Of a DNA stretch of 64,000 nucleotides, positions 1 through 7,866 are shown one piece after another. Below the pieces are notes generated by a model. It was given only the letters and a program-made list of their open reading frames with translations. It was not told where the DNA came from and ran no database searches. The translations under genes and the position numbers were made by a program. The stretch covers positions 558,001 through 622,000 of the forward strand of contig NZ_JAGTIS010000001.1 of the NCBI RefSeq assembly GCF_018704125.1, given 5' to 3'. The first letter of the stretch is position 1. Every line of letters begins with the position of its first letter. This DNA comes from Metapseudomonas boanensis. GTDB lineage: Bacteria; Pseudomonadota; Gammaproteobacteria; Pseudomonadales; Pseudomonadaceae.

Positions 1-169
1 GATGATCGCCAACTGTCAGAAGGTCCAGAGCATCTCCGACAAACTTTGCTTGTCGCCCAAGACGGTGAATACCTATCGCTATCGCATCTTCGACAAGCTG
101 TCGATTTCAAGCGATGTGGAGCTGGCGTTGTTGGCGGTGCGGCACGGCATGGTTGATGCCGTCAGTTAA
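1..169 (+). CDS. gacA: GacA response regulator, C-terminal end (partial)
   Basis: The reading frame is open from the left edge to a TAA at 167-169 and encodes about 55 residues. It carries the recognition part of a LuxR/NarL-type helix-turn-helix ([19 protein letters not shown]), which binds DNA in this response-regulator family. GacA is the response regulator of the GacS/GacA system that drives Rsm small-RNA genes and secondary metabolism in pseudomonads. The assignment rests on this C-terminus and on the conserved order gacA-uvrC-pgsA. The stop is one base before the uvrC start, so the two are probably co-transcribed. The receiver domain lies outside the window. Confidence 0.9.
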   Translation, partial: MIANCQKVQSISDKLCLSPKTVNTYRYRIFDKLSISSDVELALLAVRHGMVDAVS

Positions 170-170
170 G

Positions 171-1994
171 ATGTCCGAATCATTTGATGCCAGCGCATTT
201 CTTGCCGCATGCAGCGGTCGTCCGGGGGTTTACCGGATGCTCGATGCAAGCGGCAAGTTGCTTTATGTAGGCAAGGCAAAAAACCTCAAGAAGCGCCTCT
301 CCAGCTATTTCCGCAAGTCCGGGCTCGCGCCGAAGACAGCTGCACTGGTGGCTCGGATCGAACAAGTCGAAACGACCATCACCGCCAACGAAACCGAGGC
401 GCTGCTGCTGGAGCAGACGCTGATCAAGGAGTGGAGGCCGCCCTACAACATCCTGTTGCGGGACGATAAGTCCTACCCCTATGTGCTTCTGAGCGATGGC
501 GAATTTCCGCGTCTGAGCATTCATCGTGGCGCAAAGAAGCCGAAGGGACGCTATTTCGGGCCGTATCCCAGCGCTGGTGCCATACGGGAAAGCCTGGGCT
601 TGCTACAGAAGGCGTTTCTGGTTCGCCAGTGTGAGGACAGCTACTACAAGAACCGCACCCGGCCTTGTCTGCAGTATCAGATCAAACGTTGCAAAGCCCC
701 CTGTGTCGGCCTGGTCGAGCCAAGTGAGTATGCAAACGATGTTCGACACTCAGTGATGTTCCTCGAGGGGCGCAGCAATGCCCTGGCCCAAGAGCTGTCC
801 AGTGGAATGGAACAGGCAGCTCAGCGACTGGACTTTGAGCGGGCAGCCGAGCTGCGTGACCAGGTCGCCCTGCTGCGACGGGTCCAGGATAAGCAGAGCA
901 TGGAGGGCGGCAATGGCGATATCGATGTCGTGGCAGCGATCGCCTCGGCTGGAGGCGCTTGCGTCCATCTGATCAGTGTTCGGGGCGGCCGGGTTCTGGG
1001 CAGCAAGAACTTCTTCCCCCAGGTTGCCATCGAAGAAGAGGCGGGCGATGTGCTTGTCGCCTTCCTGGCCCAGTACTACCTGAGCAACCATGAGCGCGAC
1101 TTGCCTGGCGAGTTGATCGTCAATGCCGTTCATGAAGACTTTCCGACGCTGATTGCTGCCCTCGCCGAGCTGAAGGGGCGGGAGGTCGAGATCAGCCATC
1201 GCGTAAGAGGTACCCGTGCACGTTGGCAGCAACTCGCGGTTACCAATGCCGAGCAGGCATTGTCTGCTCGTCTGGCCAATCGCCAGCACCTGGCTGCGCG
1301 TTTCGATGCCCTGGCCGAGGCGCTGAGCCTGGACGAGACGCCTCAGCGCCTGGAGTGTTACGACATCAGCCACTCCAGCGGCGAAGCGACAGTTGCCTCT
1401 TGCGTGGTATTCGGCCCGGAAGGGCCGCTCAAGTCGGACTACCGGCGCTACAACATCGAGGGCGTAACCGCTGGCGACGACTACGCAGCCATGCACCAGG
1501 CCTTGTCCCGCCGCTTCAGCAAGTTGAAGGAAGGCGAGGGCAAGCTGCCCGACATTCTGCTGGTGGATGGCGGCAAGGGCCAGATGGCCATGGCGCGTGA
1601 AGTGCTTCAGGAACTGGCCGTCCCCGAGCTGATTTTGCTGGGCGTTGCAAAGGGCGTTACCCGCAAGCCAGGCTTCGAGACGCTTTACCTCAATGACGCT
1701 GCCCATGAGTTCACCTTGCCGGCTGACTCGCCTGCGCTGCATTTGATCCAGCAGATCCGCGACGAGGCGCATCGATTTGCTATCACCGGCCACCGTGCGC
1801 GGCGTGGAAAGGCCAGGCGTACTTCGAGTCTGGAGGAGGTGGCGGGGGTCGGGCCGAAGCGGCGTCGAGAGCTTCTCAAGCATTTTGGCGGGCTGCAGGA
1901 GCTGACTCGTGCGAGCGTCGAGGAAATCGCTAAAGCGCCGGGTATCAGCAAAAAGCTGGCCGAGTCGATTTATGCAGCCTTGCACAGCGAGTAG
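171..1994 (+). CDS. uvrC: Excinuclease ABC subunit C (UvrC)
   Basis: UvrC makes the dual incisions around bulky DNA lesions after UvrAB recognition. The 607-residue protein begins [10 protein letters not shown] and has the N-terminal GIY-YIG nuclease (GVYRML, then [11 protein letters not shown]), the UvrB-binding UVR motif near [11 protein letters not shown], the RNase-H-like second nuclease ([15 protein letters not shown]) and a C-terminal helix-hairpin-helix pair ([23 protein letters not shown]). An in-frame ATG at 114 lies inside gacA; the ATG at 171, one base after the gacA stop, gives the normal family length and N-terminus. All key motifs look intact. Confidence 0.98.
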   Translation: MSESFDASAFLAACSGRPGVYRMLDASGKLLYVGKAKNLKKRLSSYFRKSGLAPKTAALVARIEQVETTITANETEALLLEQTLIKEWRPPYNILLRDDKSYPYVLLSDGEFPRLSIHRGAKKPKGRYFGPYPSAGAIRESLGLLQKAFLVRQCEDSYYKNRTRPCLQYQIKRCKAPCVGLVEPSEYANDVRHSVMFLEGRSNALAQELSSGMEQAAQRLDFERAAELRDQVALLRRVQDKQSMEGGNGDIDVVAAIASAGGACVHLISVRGGRVLGSKNFFPQVAIEEEAGDVLVAFLAQYYLSNHERDLPGELIVNAVHEDFPTLIAALAELKGREVEISHRVRGTRARWQQLAVTNAEQALSARLANRQHLAARFDALAEALSLDETPQRLECYDISHSSGEATVASCVVFGPEGPLKSDYRRYNIEGVTAGDDYAAMHQALSRRFSKLKEGEGKLPDILLVDGGKGQMAMAREVLQELAVPELILLGVAKGVTRKPGFETLYLNDAAHEFTLPADSPALHLIQQIRDEAHRFAITGHRARRGKARRTSSLEEVAGVGPKRRRELLKHFGGLQELTRASVEEIAKAPGISKKLAESIYAALHSE

Positions 1995-2026
1995 AATGCG
2001 GCCTTCCTTCGGAATCAGCCGTAACG

Positions 2027-2587
2027 ATGAATATTCCTAATCTGCTCACCGTTCTACGCGTCCTGCTCATACCTGTCTTCATCCTGCTGTTCTATCTGCC
2101 GTTCTCCTGGAGCTACCTGGCAGCTAGTGCGGTATTCGCAATCGCCGCCGTGACGGATTGGTTCGACGGTTACTTGGCTCGTCGTTGGCAGCAGAGCACC
2201 CCCTTTGGTGCTTTCCTCGATCCGGTCGCGGACAAGTTGATGGTGGCGGTAGCCCTTGTGCTACTGGTGGAAGAGCACCACACGCTGTGGCTGACTCTGC
2301 CGGCAGCGATCATCATCGGTCGGGAAATCGTGGTTTCGGCCCTGCGTGAGTGGATGGCCGAACTTGGCGCGCGGGCACATGTAGCGGTTTCCAACTTGGG
2401 TAAATGGAAAACTGCGGCACAGATGGCAGCCCTCGTGATTCTGCTAGGCAACCCACCGCAGTTCACCATGTGGGTCCTGGGTGGTTACTTGCTGCTTATC
2501 CTTGCGGCCGCTCTGACCCTCTGGTCCATGCTGCAGTATCTCTTGGCTGCCTGGCCGCACCTCAGCACTGACCCGAAGGGAAAATAA
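2027..2587 (+). CDS. pgsA: CDP-diacylglycerol-glycerol-3-phosphate phosphatidyltransferase
   Basis: PgsA makes phosphatidylglycerol phosphate from CDP-diacylglycerol and glycerol-3-phosphate in the inner membrane. The 186-residue protein shows the complete CDP-alcohol phosphotransferase motif D-G-x2-A-R-x8-G-x3-D-x3-D at residues 47-69 (D47, G48, A51, R52, G61, D65, D69) and several hydrophobic membrane segments. It follows uvrC after 32 bases and precedes the tRNA cluster, the usual Pseudomonas arrangement. Confidence 0.97.
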   Translation: MNIPNLLTVLRVLLIPVFILLFYLPFSWSYLAASAVFAIAAVTDWFDGYLARRWQQSTPFGAFLDPVADKLMVAVALVLLVEEHHTLWLTLPAAIIIGREIVVSALREWMAELGARAHVAVSNLGKWKTAAQMAALVILLGNPPQFTMWVLGGYLLLILAAALTLWSMLQYLLAAWPHLSTDPKGK

Positions 2588-2656
2588 AACTTTTTTGAAT
2601 CAAGGGGTTGACGGGCAGGTACGATCCTATAGAATGGCGCCCGTCACCAAGACAAA

Positions 2657-2732
<76 letters not shown>

Positions 2733-2744
2733 GATTGTAAAGTT

Positions 2745-2765
2745 GACGCCGCCAAAAGCGGCGTC
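2745..2765 (+). other. Stem-loop between tRNA-Gly and tRNA-Cys
   Basis: A perfect 8-bp stem (GACGCCGC / GCGGCGTC) with a CAAAA loop sits between the two tRNAs. It is followed by a weak T stretch, so it may be a processing hairpin or a partial terminator. Confidence 0.6.
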
Positions 2766-2774
2766 TTCGTTTAA

Positions 2775-2848
2775 GGCCGGATGGCAGAGTGGTCATGCAG
2801 CGGATTGCAAATCCGTGTACGCCGGTTCGATTCCGACTTCGGCCTCCA
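2775..2848 (+). tRNA. tRNA-Cys (GCA)
   Basis: The 74-nt cloverleaf begins GGCCGGATGGCAGAG, has the anticodon loop ATTGCAA (GCA), the T arm GGTTCGATTCC and an encoded CCA. Confidence 0.97.
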
Positions 2849-2854
2849 TCATAG

Positions 2855-2891
2855 AAAAGCCCCGTAGATCTTTGATTTACGGGGCTTTTTC
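2855..2891 (+). terminator. Rho-independent terminator after tRNA-Cys
   Basis: A 12-bp stem (AAAAGCCCCGTA / TACGGGGCTTTT) is followed by a T run. It would end the uvrC-pgsA-tRNA transcript before tRNA-Leu. Confidence 0.85.
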
Positions 2892-3011
2892 TTAAGCTTT
2901 GATACTTGGCCTCACGTTCTTGCGATAAGAGGGGGGGACTGTTTATAGTCCCGCCTTCGATCGGCGCCCCCAAGGGGGGACCGTTTTCTGCCCTGGCAGA
3001 GCAGCGCTACC

Positions 3012-3098
3012 GCCCGGATGGCGAAATTGGTAGACGCAAGGGACTTAAAATCCCTCGCTGGTAACAGCGTGCCGGTTCGACCCCGGCTCCGGGCACCA
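3012..3098 (+). tRNA. tRNA-Leu (UAA), island integration site
   Basis: The 87-nt class II tRNA begins GCCCGGATGGCGAAA, has the anticodon loop CTTAAAA (UAA), a variable arm and an encoded CCA. An integrase remnant begins 75 bases downstream, so its 3' end is the likely attachment site of the neighbouring island. I found no second copy of the tRNA 3' end in the window, so the far attachment site is not identified. Confidence 0.97.
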
Positions 3099-3137
3099 CT
3101 AACTACGCGGGTTTCAGTGACCTGACCCGCGTGTCAG

Positions 3138-3172
3138 TTTTCCGCAATTCCTGAGCTTTTCCGCAATTCCTG
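3138..3172. repeat. Tandem direct repeats between tRNA-Leu and integrase remnant
   Basis: TTTTCCGCAATTCCTG occurs at 3138-3153 and again at 3157-3172, a 19-base period, directly before the integrase stop. Short direct repeats here are typical arm-type integrase binding sites. That role is inferred from position. Confidence 0.6.
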
Positions 3173-3484
3173 TCATTTGGTTGGGCTGACCTTCTTCCCT
3201 TTGCGGTCCCGGATGTACTGCTCCGTCATGGCGACGGTAGTATGTCCGAGCTGGTCGCGAGCCTCCCGAATGTTCCCCGCCGCCTCCCTCGCCGCATCAA
3301 ACCGCCCCCTGAGCATGCTGTAGGTCATCGCCTGGCCGTTCTCGACCACCACCAAGCGGGTGGAGCGAACCTTGTAGCCGGTCTTGCCTTGGCGCACATA
3401 GAGCAACCCATCCTTGATGTCCCGGTCGTCCATCTTCAGGGTATCAGCCACACGCTGGCCGGCCAGGTAGGCCAGGTCCATCGC
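3173..3484 (-). pseudogene. Tyrosine recombinase (phage-type integrase) remnant
   Basis: The reading frame encodes about 103 residues of the catalytic half of an island integrase. It has the first-arginine region (DLAYLAGQRVADTLKM) and the C-terminal box QLGHTTVAMTEQYI with H and the nucleophile Tyr. The part between GRFDAAREAAGN and IREARDQLGH is too short: the middle box with the H-x-x-R residues is missing, which looks like an internal in-frame deletion. The N-terminal half is replaced by the IS110 element, whose frame runs straight into AMDLAYL. It cannot be an active enzyme. The stop faces tRNA-Leu, as is common for tRNA-associated islands. Confidence 0.8.
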
Positions 3485-4492
3485 ATCGCGCAGCGGATGG
3501 CCTCAAGCTTCGAGTGTCCCTCGCTGACTCGTCGATCGATATAGGCCTTTGTGCGCGGATCCGTCCGCAGTCGGCCGATCGCAAATAGTATGCAAGGCAC
3601 TGTTGGCAGCCCGGTCTCTACCTCGATTCAGGCGATGACGAGTGACTTTTCCTGAGGATGCAGGAACCGGGCTGAGGCCACACAAGGCAGCGAAGCTGGC
3701 TTCGGATCGGAGTCGATTGCCGTTGTCGCCGGCAGTCAGTAGCAGCTGTGACGCAGACTCGTAGCCAATGCAGTTTCGCGAAATGAGGTCGGGGGCAAGC
3801 TCATCGACCAGGGCCGCGATCATGACGTCGAGATCGGCGATCTCATCGTGCAACTCCAGATAACGGCGTCCCAAGGACTTCAGGGCAATTCGGTACGCCG
3901 AAGTGAGACTCCGATAGTCGGAGAGATCCGGACGCCATGCCGCCAACGTACGGATGAGCTGCATGCGGGTCATCACGCGTAGCGATTCGCGTAGTTCGTC
4001 CGGTGCGCAGACGATGGTGTTATGGATCAGTTGCAGCGCTACGCGGCGCGCAGTCATGGCGGTTTTGCGACAGACTTTTAGCACCCGCAAAGATTCGATC
4101 ATACCGTCACGGGTTTTGGGTGTGACCGTACGGATACCAGCGTAGGCCGCGTGCGCGGCATTCTGGGCATCGAGCGTATCGTCCTTGCCGCGCTTGCGCC
4201 GGTCGCTTTTGTCCGGAGTAGCGACCTCGAGCACCGTCACGCCAGCCTGCTGCAGGTAGCGCAGAAGTCCTGCGCCATAGGTTCCGGTGCACTCGATGCC
4301 GACGCGGGTAAGCTCGCCGAATGAACGCATCCATATCAGCATCTGCTTGTAGCCATGCCGGGTGCTTGGGAAGCATTCGCTGCCCAACACGCGATCGTGG
4401 GAGTCAACAACAGCCGCGACGTGCAGGTCCTTGTGGGTATCAACACCGCCCACGACCCCACAACGCTCGGTAGTAGCCTGTCCTTCATTCAT
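3485..4492 (-). pseudogene. IS110-family transposase, frameshifted and 3'-truncated
   Basis: The protein (start MNEGQATTERCG at 4492, or an upstream in-frame ATG at 4552) has the DEDD catalytic part with GVDTHKDLHVAAVVD and a C-terminal transposase_20 domain (LCGLSPVPASSGK). After LHTI at about 3583-3585 an extra A (+ strand AAA) shifts the frame. The other frame continues as AIGRLRTDPRTKAY and RRVSEGHSKLEAIRC, the normal IS110 tail, then fuses to integrase sequence. The last dozen or so residues and the element's right end are missing, so the copy is probably inactive. Confidence 0.8.
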
Positions 4493-4786
4493 GCGGTTGC
4501 TCCGGTTAGCAATGGGAGGGGGCGATTTCACCGCAACCGGATACCTGGACAAGACAGTAACGCGACAGGGCGTCAGGCCCTTCTTGGGTCACATGTATCG
4601 GCGAGGTGAAACCTCGCCGTTCGGTGTCCTGGAGGGCCGACAGGTCCGAGGAAAGACAACAGGTCTTGTCGATCAGAGTGTGGGTCAGGTCATCCGGAAC
4701 ACTTCACGGCACCAGATTCTTCATGACCGGTCTATCGCTGTGAGGGTCAGGCCGCTCCGGAACAACTGGCACAGATATTCTTACTG
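4493..4786 (-). other. IS110 non-coding end, candidate bridge-RNA region
   Basis: About 290 bases lie between the IS110 transposase start and the break point in the IS3 orfB at about 4786. IS110 elements encode their bridge RNA in this non-coding end. A perfect 9-bp stem (CGGCGAGGT / ACCTCGCCG, GAA loop) is at 4599-4619, fitting a structured RNA. The assignment is by position and hairpin only. Confidence 0.5.
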
Positions 4787-5390
4787 TCGCTGTGATGAAT
4801 CAGTCCACCGGCACGGTGTGGCTGGCGGGCATACAGGGCTTGCTCCAGGGCATCCAGTACGAAGTCGGTCTTCATGCTGGTACTGACTCGCCAGCCGACG
4901 ATCCGCCGCGCAAGCACGTCAATCACGAAGGCCACATACAGCCAGCCCTGCCAGGTCGACACATACGTGAAGTCCGACACCCACAGCTGATTTGGGCGGT
5001 CGGCATGGAACTGGCGCTGCACGCGATCCAGCGGGCAGAGCGACTTGTCGCCGGCCACCGTTGTGCGCAGGATCTGGCCGCGCCTTATGCCCTGCAATCC
5101 AGCCAGACGCATCAATCGCTCTACCGTGCATCTGGCAGCCTCGATGCCTTCTCGCCGCAGCTGCTTCCAGACCTTCACCGCGCCATAGCACTGCATGTTG
5201 TCGTCCCATACGCGCTGGACCTCCAGGCTCAACGCATCATCGCGTTGCGCACGGCAACAACGCAGTGCCGGGTTGCGTTGCTGCGCCGCGTGCTTGCGGT
5301 AACCGGACGGGGCGATCTGCAAGACCCGGCAGATCGACTCGACCTCGAGACGGTCACGATGCTGATCGACAAAGGCCCTCAGGACTTGGT
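4784..5390 (-). pseudogene. IS3-family transposase OrfB, truncated by IS110 element
   Basis: This is the integrase-core half of an IS3-family transposase: an HTH_21-like segment (YGAVKVWKQLRREGIEAARC), then the rve core with the first Asp in WVSDFTYV and the second in GLIHHSD. Directly after HHSD the frame leaves the family and ends within 12 codons at IS110 sequence. The catalytic Glu and the last part of the domain are missing. OrfB is normally made by -1 frameshifting from orfA, which lies just upstream. Confidence 0.85.
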
Positions 5391-5703
5391 GCGGCGGTCG
5401 AGCTCCGCCTGGGCAAAATACGCGCTGGCCAGTCGCAGAATTTCGTTGGCCTTGCGCAGTTCGCGGTTCTCGCGCTCCAGGGCCTTGATGCGCTCATGCT
5501 CTTCGCTGGTCGGCCCCGGACGCTGACCGGCGTCGGTCTGATGGCGACGAATCCAGCCATGCAGGGTTTGCGCTGCACAGCCGATCTTCGGGGCAATGGC
5601 CTCAATGGCCGCCCACTCGGAGGGGTAGTCGTTCAGGTGCTCCAGAACCATGCGCACGGCACGTTCACGGACTTCAGGGGGAGTAGGTGGTTGTCTTTCT
5701 CAT
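5379..5703 (-). pseudogene. IS3-family transposase OrfA with 5' frameshift
   Basis: OrfA has a helix-turn-helix ([16 protein letters not shown]) and a leucine-zipper-like tail ([20 protein letters not shown]). The natural start is ATG at 5703 (MRKTTTYSP). A run of five G at 5677-5681 is one base too long, so this frame stops after nine codons. With four G it would continue as [11 protein letters not shown] into the long frame. The open part is 5379-5657. Confidence 0.8.
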
Positions 5704-5726
5704 GGCCTCATCTTCCCAAGAGTTGA

Positions 5727-5753
5727 GGCCTCCACGAAACCCGGGGCGATTCA
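5727..5753. repeat. Terminal inverted repeat of the IS3-family element
   Basis: On the minus strand the sequence starts TGAATCGCCCCGGGTTTCG at 5753, the GC-rich TGA...CCCCGG style of IS3-family ends in Pseudomonas. It lies 50 bases upstream of the orfA start. The opposite end has been lost with orfB. Confidence 0.6.
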
Positions 5754-5864
5754 CCACTGGCAAAATCGCACGCTCACGACAGCCCAAACCTAACGGCGTG
5801 AGCGCACATGCCTTTGCGCCGGGGCAACAATCGTGGTGCGCGTTATCACCTCCGCCGCTTGCGC

Positions 5865-6467
5865 TTATGCAGGTGCTTGATGGAAATGCCGAAGCATGCG
5901 CATCTGCGCTCGAATCTCGCTGTCTTCTGCAGGAACAAGGCAGTAAGCCAGCCCGATGCGACTGATCAACGCGATGATGTTCTCTAGAGATGCAGGGGGT
6001 GGGCCATACAGGTCAACATAACGGCGGTACGGCCCTTCCAGCACGCTGTGCCACATGGGGGCGATGTTCTCAAGAATGTAGGAGAACACCTCTGAGGACA
6101 CATTTCTCGCCAGGTAGTTATGGTGGAAACCGCCATGGTGGCGGTCGCGGTATCGGATTGAAAAGCACACGCACTCCTCGAGGTAGGCTTCAAAGTCATC
6201 CTCGAACTCACGCAAGCTGCGCTGCATCTCGTCAAAAAATGCGCCGTTCTCGACGCTGATTACCGCCTGGATCAGCTCTTTCTTCCCTCCGTAGTACCGG
6301 TAGAGGGTCCGCCGGGAGATGTTGGCTCGCTGTGCGACGTCGTCGATCGAGAAGCCATCGACCCCCTGTTCGATCATCGCGTCCAGCGCTGAGCGCAAGA
6401 TCAAGGCTCGCCCTTCGTTGGCGCTATCCATTCGGCTGGCATCACCCCAGCGAAATTGTCGACTCAT
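5865..6467 (-). CDS. TetR-family regulator of the island catabolic cluster
   Basis: The 200-residue protein has an N-terminal TetR helix-turn-helix (IDDVAQRANISRRTLYRYYGGKKELIQAV) and a ligand-binding C-terminal part that I cannot assign to a subfamily. The start MSRQFRW at 6467 is chosen over 6554 because an AGAGG sits eight bases upstream. The gene is divergent from the Rieske oxygenase gene at 6731, and a 29-bp perfect palindrome lies between them. It is therefore the probable local repressor. It follows an IS end by about 110 bases but is intact. Confidence 0.9.
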   Translation of the reverse strand: MSRQFRWGDASRMDSANEGRALILRSALDAMIEQGVDGFSIDDVAQRANISRRTLYRYYGGKKELIQAVISVENGAFFDEMQRSLREFEDDFEAYLEECVCFSIRYRDRHHGGFHHNYLARNVSSEVFSYILENIAPMWHSVLEGPYRRYVDLYGPPPASLENIIALISRIGLAYCLVPAEDSEIRAQMRMLRHFHQAPA

Positions 6468-6575
6468 ACAAACCTCTGCCACTTCGTTCTGGGCGTCTTG
6501 GCCCGCCCCAGGGTTGAACTCTATCAAGCATGATTCTCTCACGGAATGACACAAATCAGAAAATACGTGCCATGA

Positions 6576-6604
6576 TATGACACATATTGCAATTATGTGT
6601 CATA
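6576..6604. promoter_or_regulatory. Palindromic operator between tetR and the Rieske oxygenase gene
   Basis: TATGACACATA at 6576-6586 and TATGTGTCATA at 6594-6604 are exact reverse complements with a 7-base spacer. A further TGACACA half-site is at 6547-6553. This is the form and place expected for a TetR-dimer site controlling both divergent genes. Binding is inferred. Confidence 0.75.
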
Positions 6605-6730
6605 GCCGCTTGGCCAGAACCAGGAAGCTCAGTCGAAGATCGAGCTGTGGAGCGAGCCAAAAATCACTTGTTTGAGCGAGATCGGAAACTGATTCCGGAC
6701 ACCGTCTAACACTGGCAGGAGAGACAATTC

Positions 6731-7855
6731 ATGGCTGATTCCAGCACGATTCTCGGCGGGAATTCCGTTCACAAGATCCAGGCTGCGCCTATCGCCGAGC
6801 GATATGCACGTGGCTGGCACTGCCTGGGGCTTGCCGACGAGTACAAGGATGGCAAACCGCATGGTCTGTCGATTTTCGGCACCCGCCTGGTGGTGTTCCA
6901 GGGCGAAAATGAGCGCTTGCATATCCTCGATGGCTATTGCCCACACATGGGCGCCGACCTAAGTCAGGGATGCATCGAGGGGAACACGGTGGTTTGCCCG
7001 TTCCACCGCTGGTCCTGGGGAAGCGATGGTGTGTGCGCAAGCATTCCCTATGCGAAACGGGTGCCGCCCAAGGCTCGCATCAAAGCGTGGCCGATCGTCG
7101 AGCAGAACAAACTACTGTTCGTCTGGCACGATCCTGAAGGAAACCCTCCTGACCCAGCCGTGGAGATCCCGCGCATCAATGCGTGTTTCTCCGATGCCTG
7201 GAGCGACTGGGCGATCGCCAAGTGGGTCATCAACACGAACTGCCGCGAACTGATCGACAACCACTCCGACATGGCGCATTTCGGTCCTGTCCATGGTGCT
7301 CCAATCGACTACTTCTGCAACACGTTCGCCGGCCCCATTGCCTATCAGAAGCTGCGTGGAGGCAGTGCGCGGCTTGCTGGCAACGGTGGGCTGACATCGG
7401 ATTCCGCGTACTTCGGCCCGGCCTATCACGTCACGTTGATGACTGGAGAGGCGCAGGGCCAGCCGATCAACTCGATCCTGCTCAACTGCCACGTCCCCAT
7501 CGACACGCACAGTTTCGAGCTGCGTTTCGGCGTCATGGTCGAGAAGAATCCAGCGCTTACAGATGAGCAGAACCGCGCGATGGTGGATGGCTACGTCCAG
7601 GCTGCACAGGCTGCTTTCCGGGAGGATGTGGCGATCTGGGACCACAAGACGCGTGTCGACAACCCACTACTGTGTGATGGCGATGGCCCCATCTACCGGC
7701 TGCGGCAGTGGTACCAGCAGTTCTACACGGATATCGCCGAGCTGCCCTCGCAGAACTCAGCACCCGAGGTCTTTGAATACCGGCATGAGGACGAGCGCTG
7801 GTGCAAGCGCAATGAAGTGCCAGCAGAGGCGCTCAGCCGCCTCTCGACTATCTAG
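6731..7855 (+). CDS. KshA-like Rieske non-heme iron oxygenase
   Basis: KshA is the oxygenase part of 3-ketosteroid 9-alpha-hydroxylase. This 374-residue protein has the Rieske cluster ligands C70-x-H72-x16-C89-x2-H92, the mononuclear iron motif N177-x2-D180-x2-H183-x4-H188 and the third ligand probably D299 (FREDVAIWDHK). The stretch DNPLLCDGDGPIYRLRQWY is very like KshA. It starts after GGAGAG and is followed by the KstD-like gene 11 bases later. No ferredoxin reductase (KshB) is nearby, so electrons must come from a partner elsewhere. KshA-type fold and chemistry are well supported; a steroid as the actual substrate is inference. Confidence 0.9.
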   Translation: MADSSTILGGNSVHKIQAAPIAERYARGWHCLGLADEYKDGKPHGLSIFGTRLVVFQGENERLHILDGYCPHMGADLSQGCIEGNTVVCPFHRWSWGSDGVCASIPYAKRVPPKARIKAWPIVEQNKLLFVWHDPEGNPPDPAVEIPRINACFSDAWSDWAIAKWVINTNCRELIDNHSDMAHFGPVHGAPIDYFCNTFAGPIAYQKLRGGSARLAGNGGLTSDSAYFGPAYHVTLMTGEAQGQPINSILLNCHVPIDTHSFELRFGVMVEKNPALTDEQNRAMVDGYVQAAQAAFREDVAIWDHKTRVDNPLLCDGDGPIYRLRQWYQQFYTDIAELPSQNSAPEVFEYRHEDERWCKRNEVPAEALSRLSTI

Positions 7856-7866
7856 AGGGCCAATCC

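Noticed and set aside
750-1985. Long minus-strand frame opposite uvrC
   Set aside because: High-GC shadow frame of uvrC with no domain.
3138-3172. CRISPR-like short repeats
   Set aside because: There are only two copies with a three-base gap; no spacer array and no cas gene exist. No CRISPR array was seen anywhere in the window.
5687-5965. Plus-strand frame between the IS3 end and tetR
   Set aside because: It starts inside orfA of the IS3 element, crosses its terminal repeat and overlaps the tetR end; no family resemblance.
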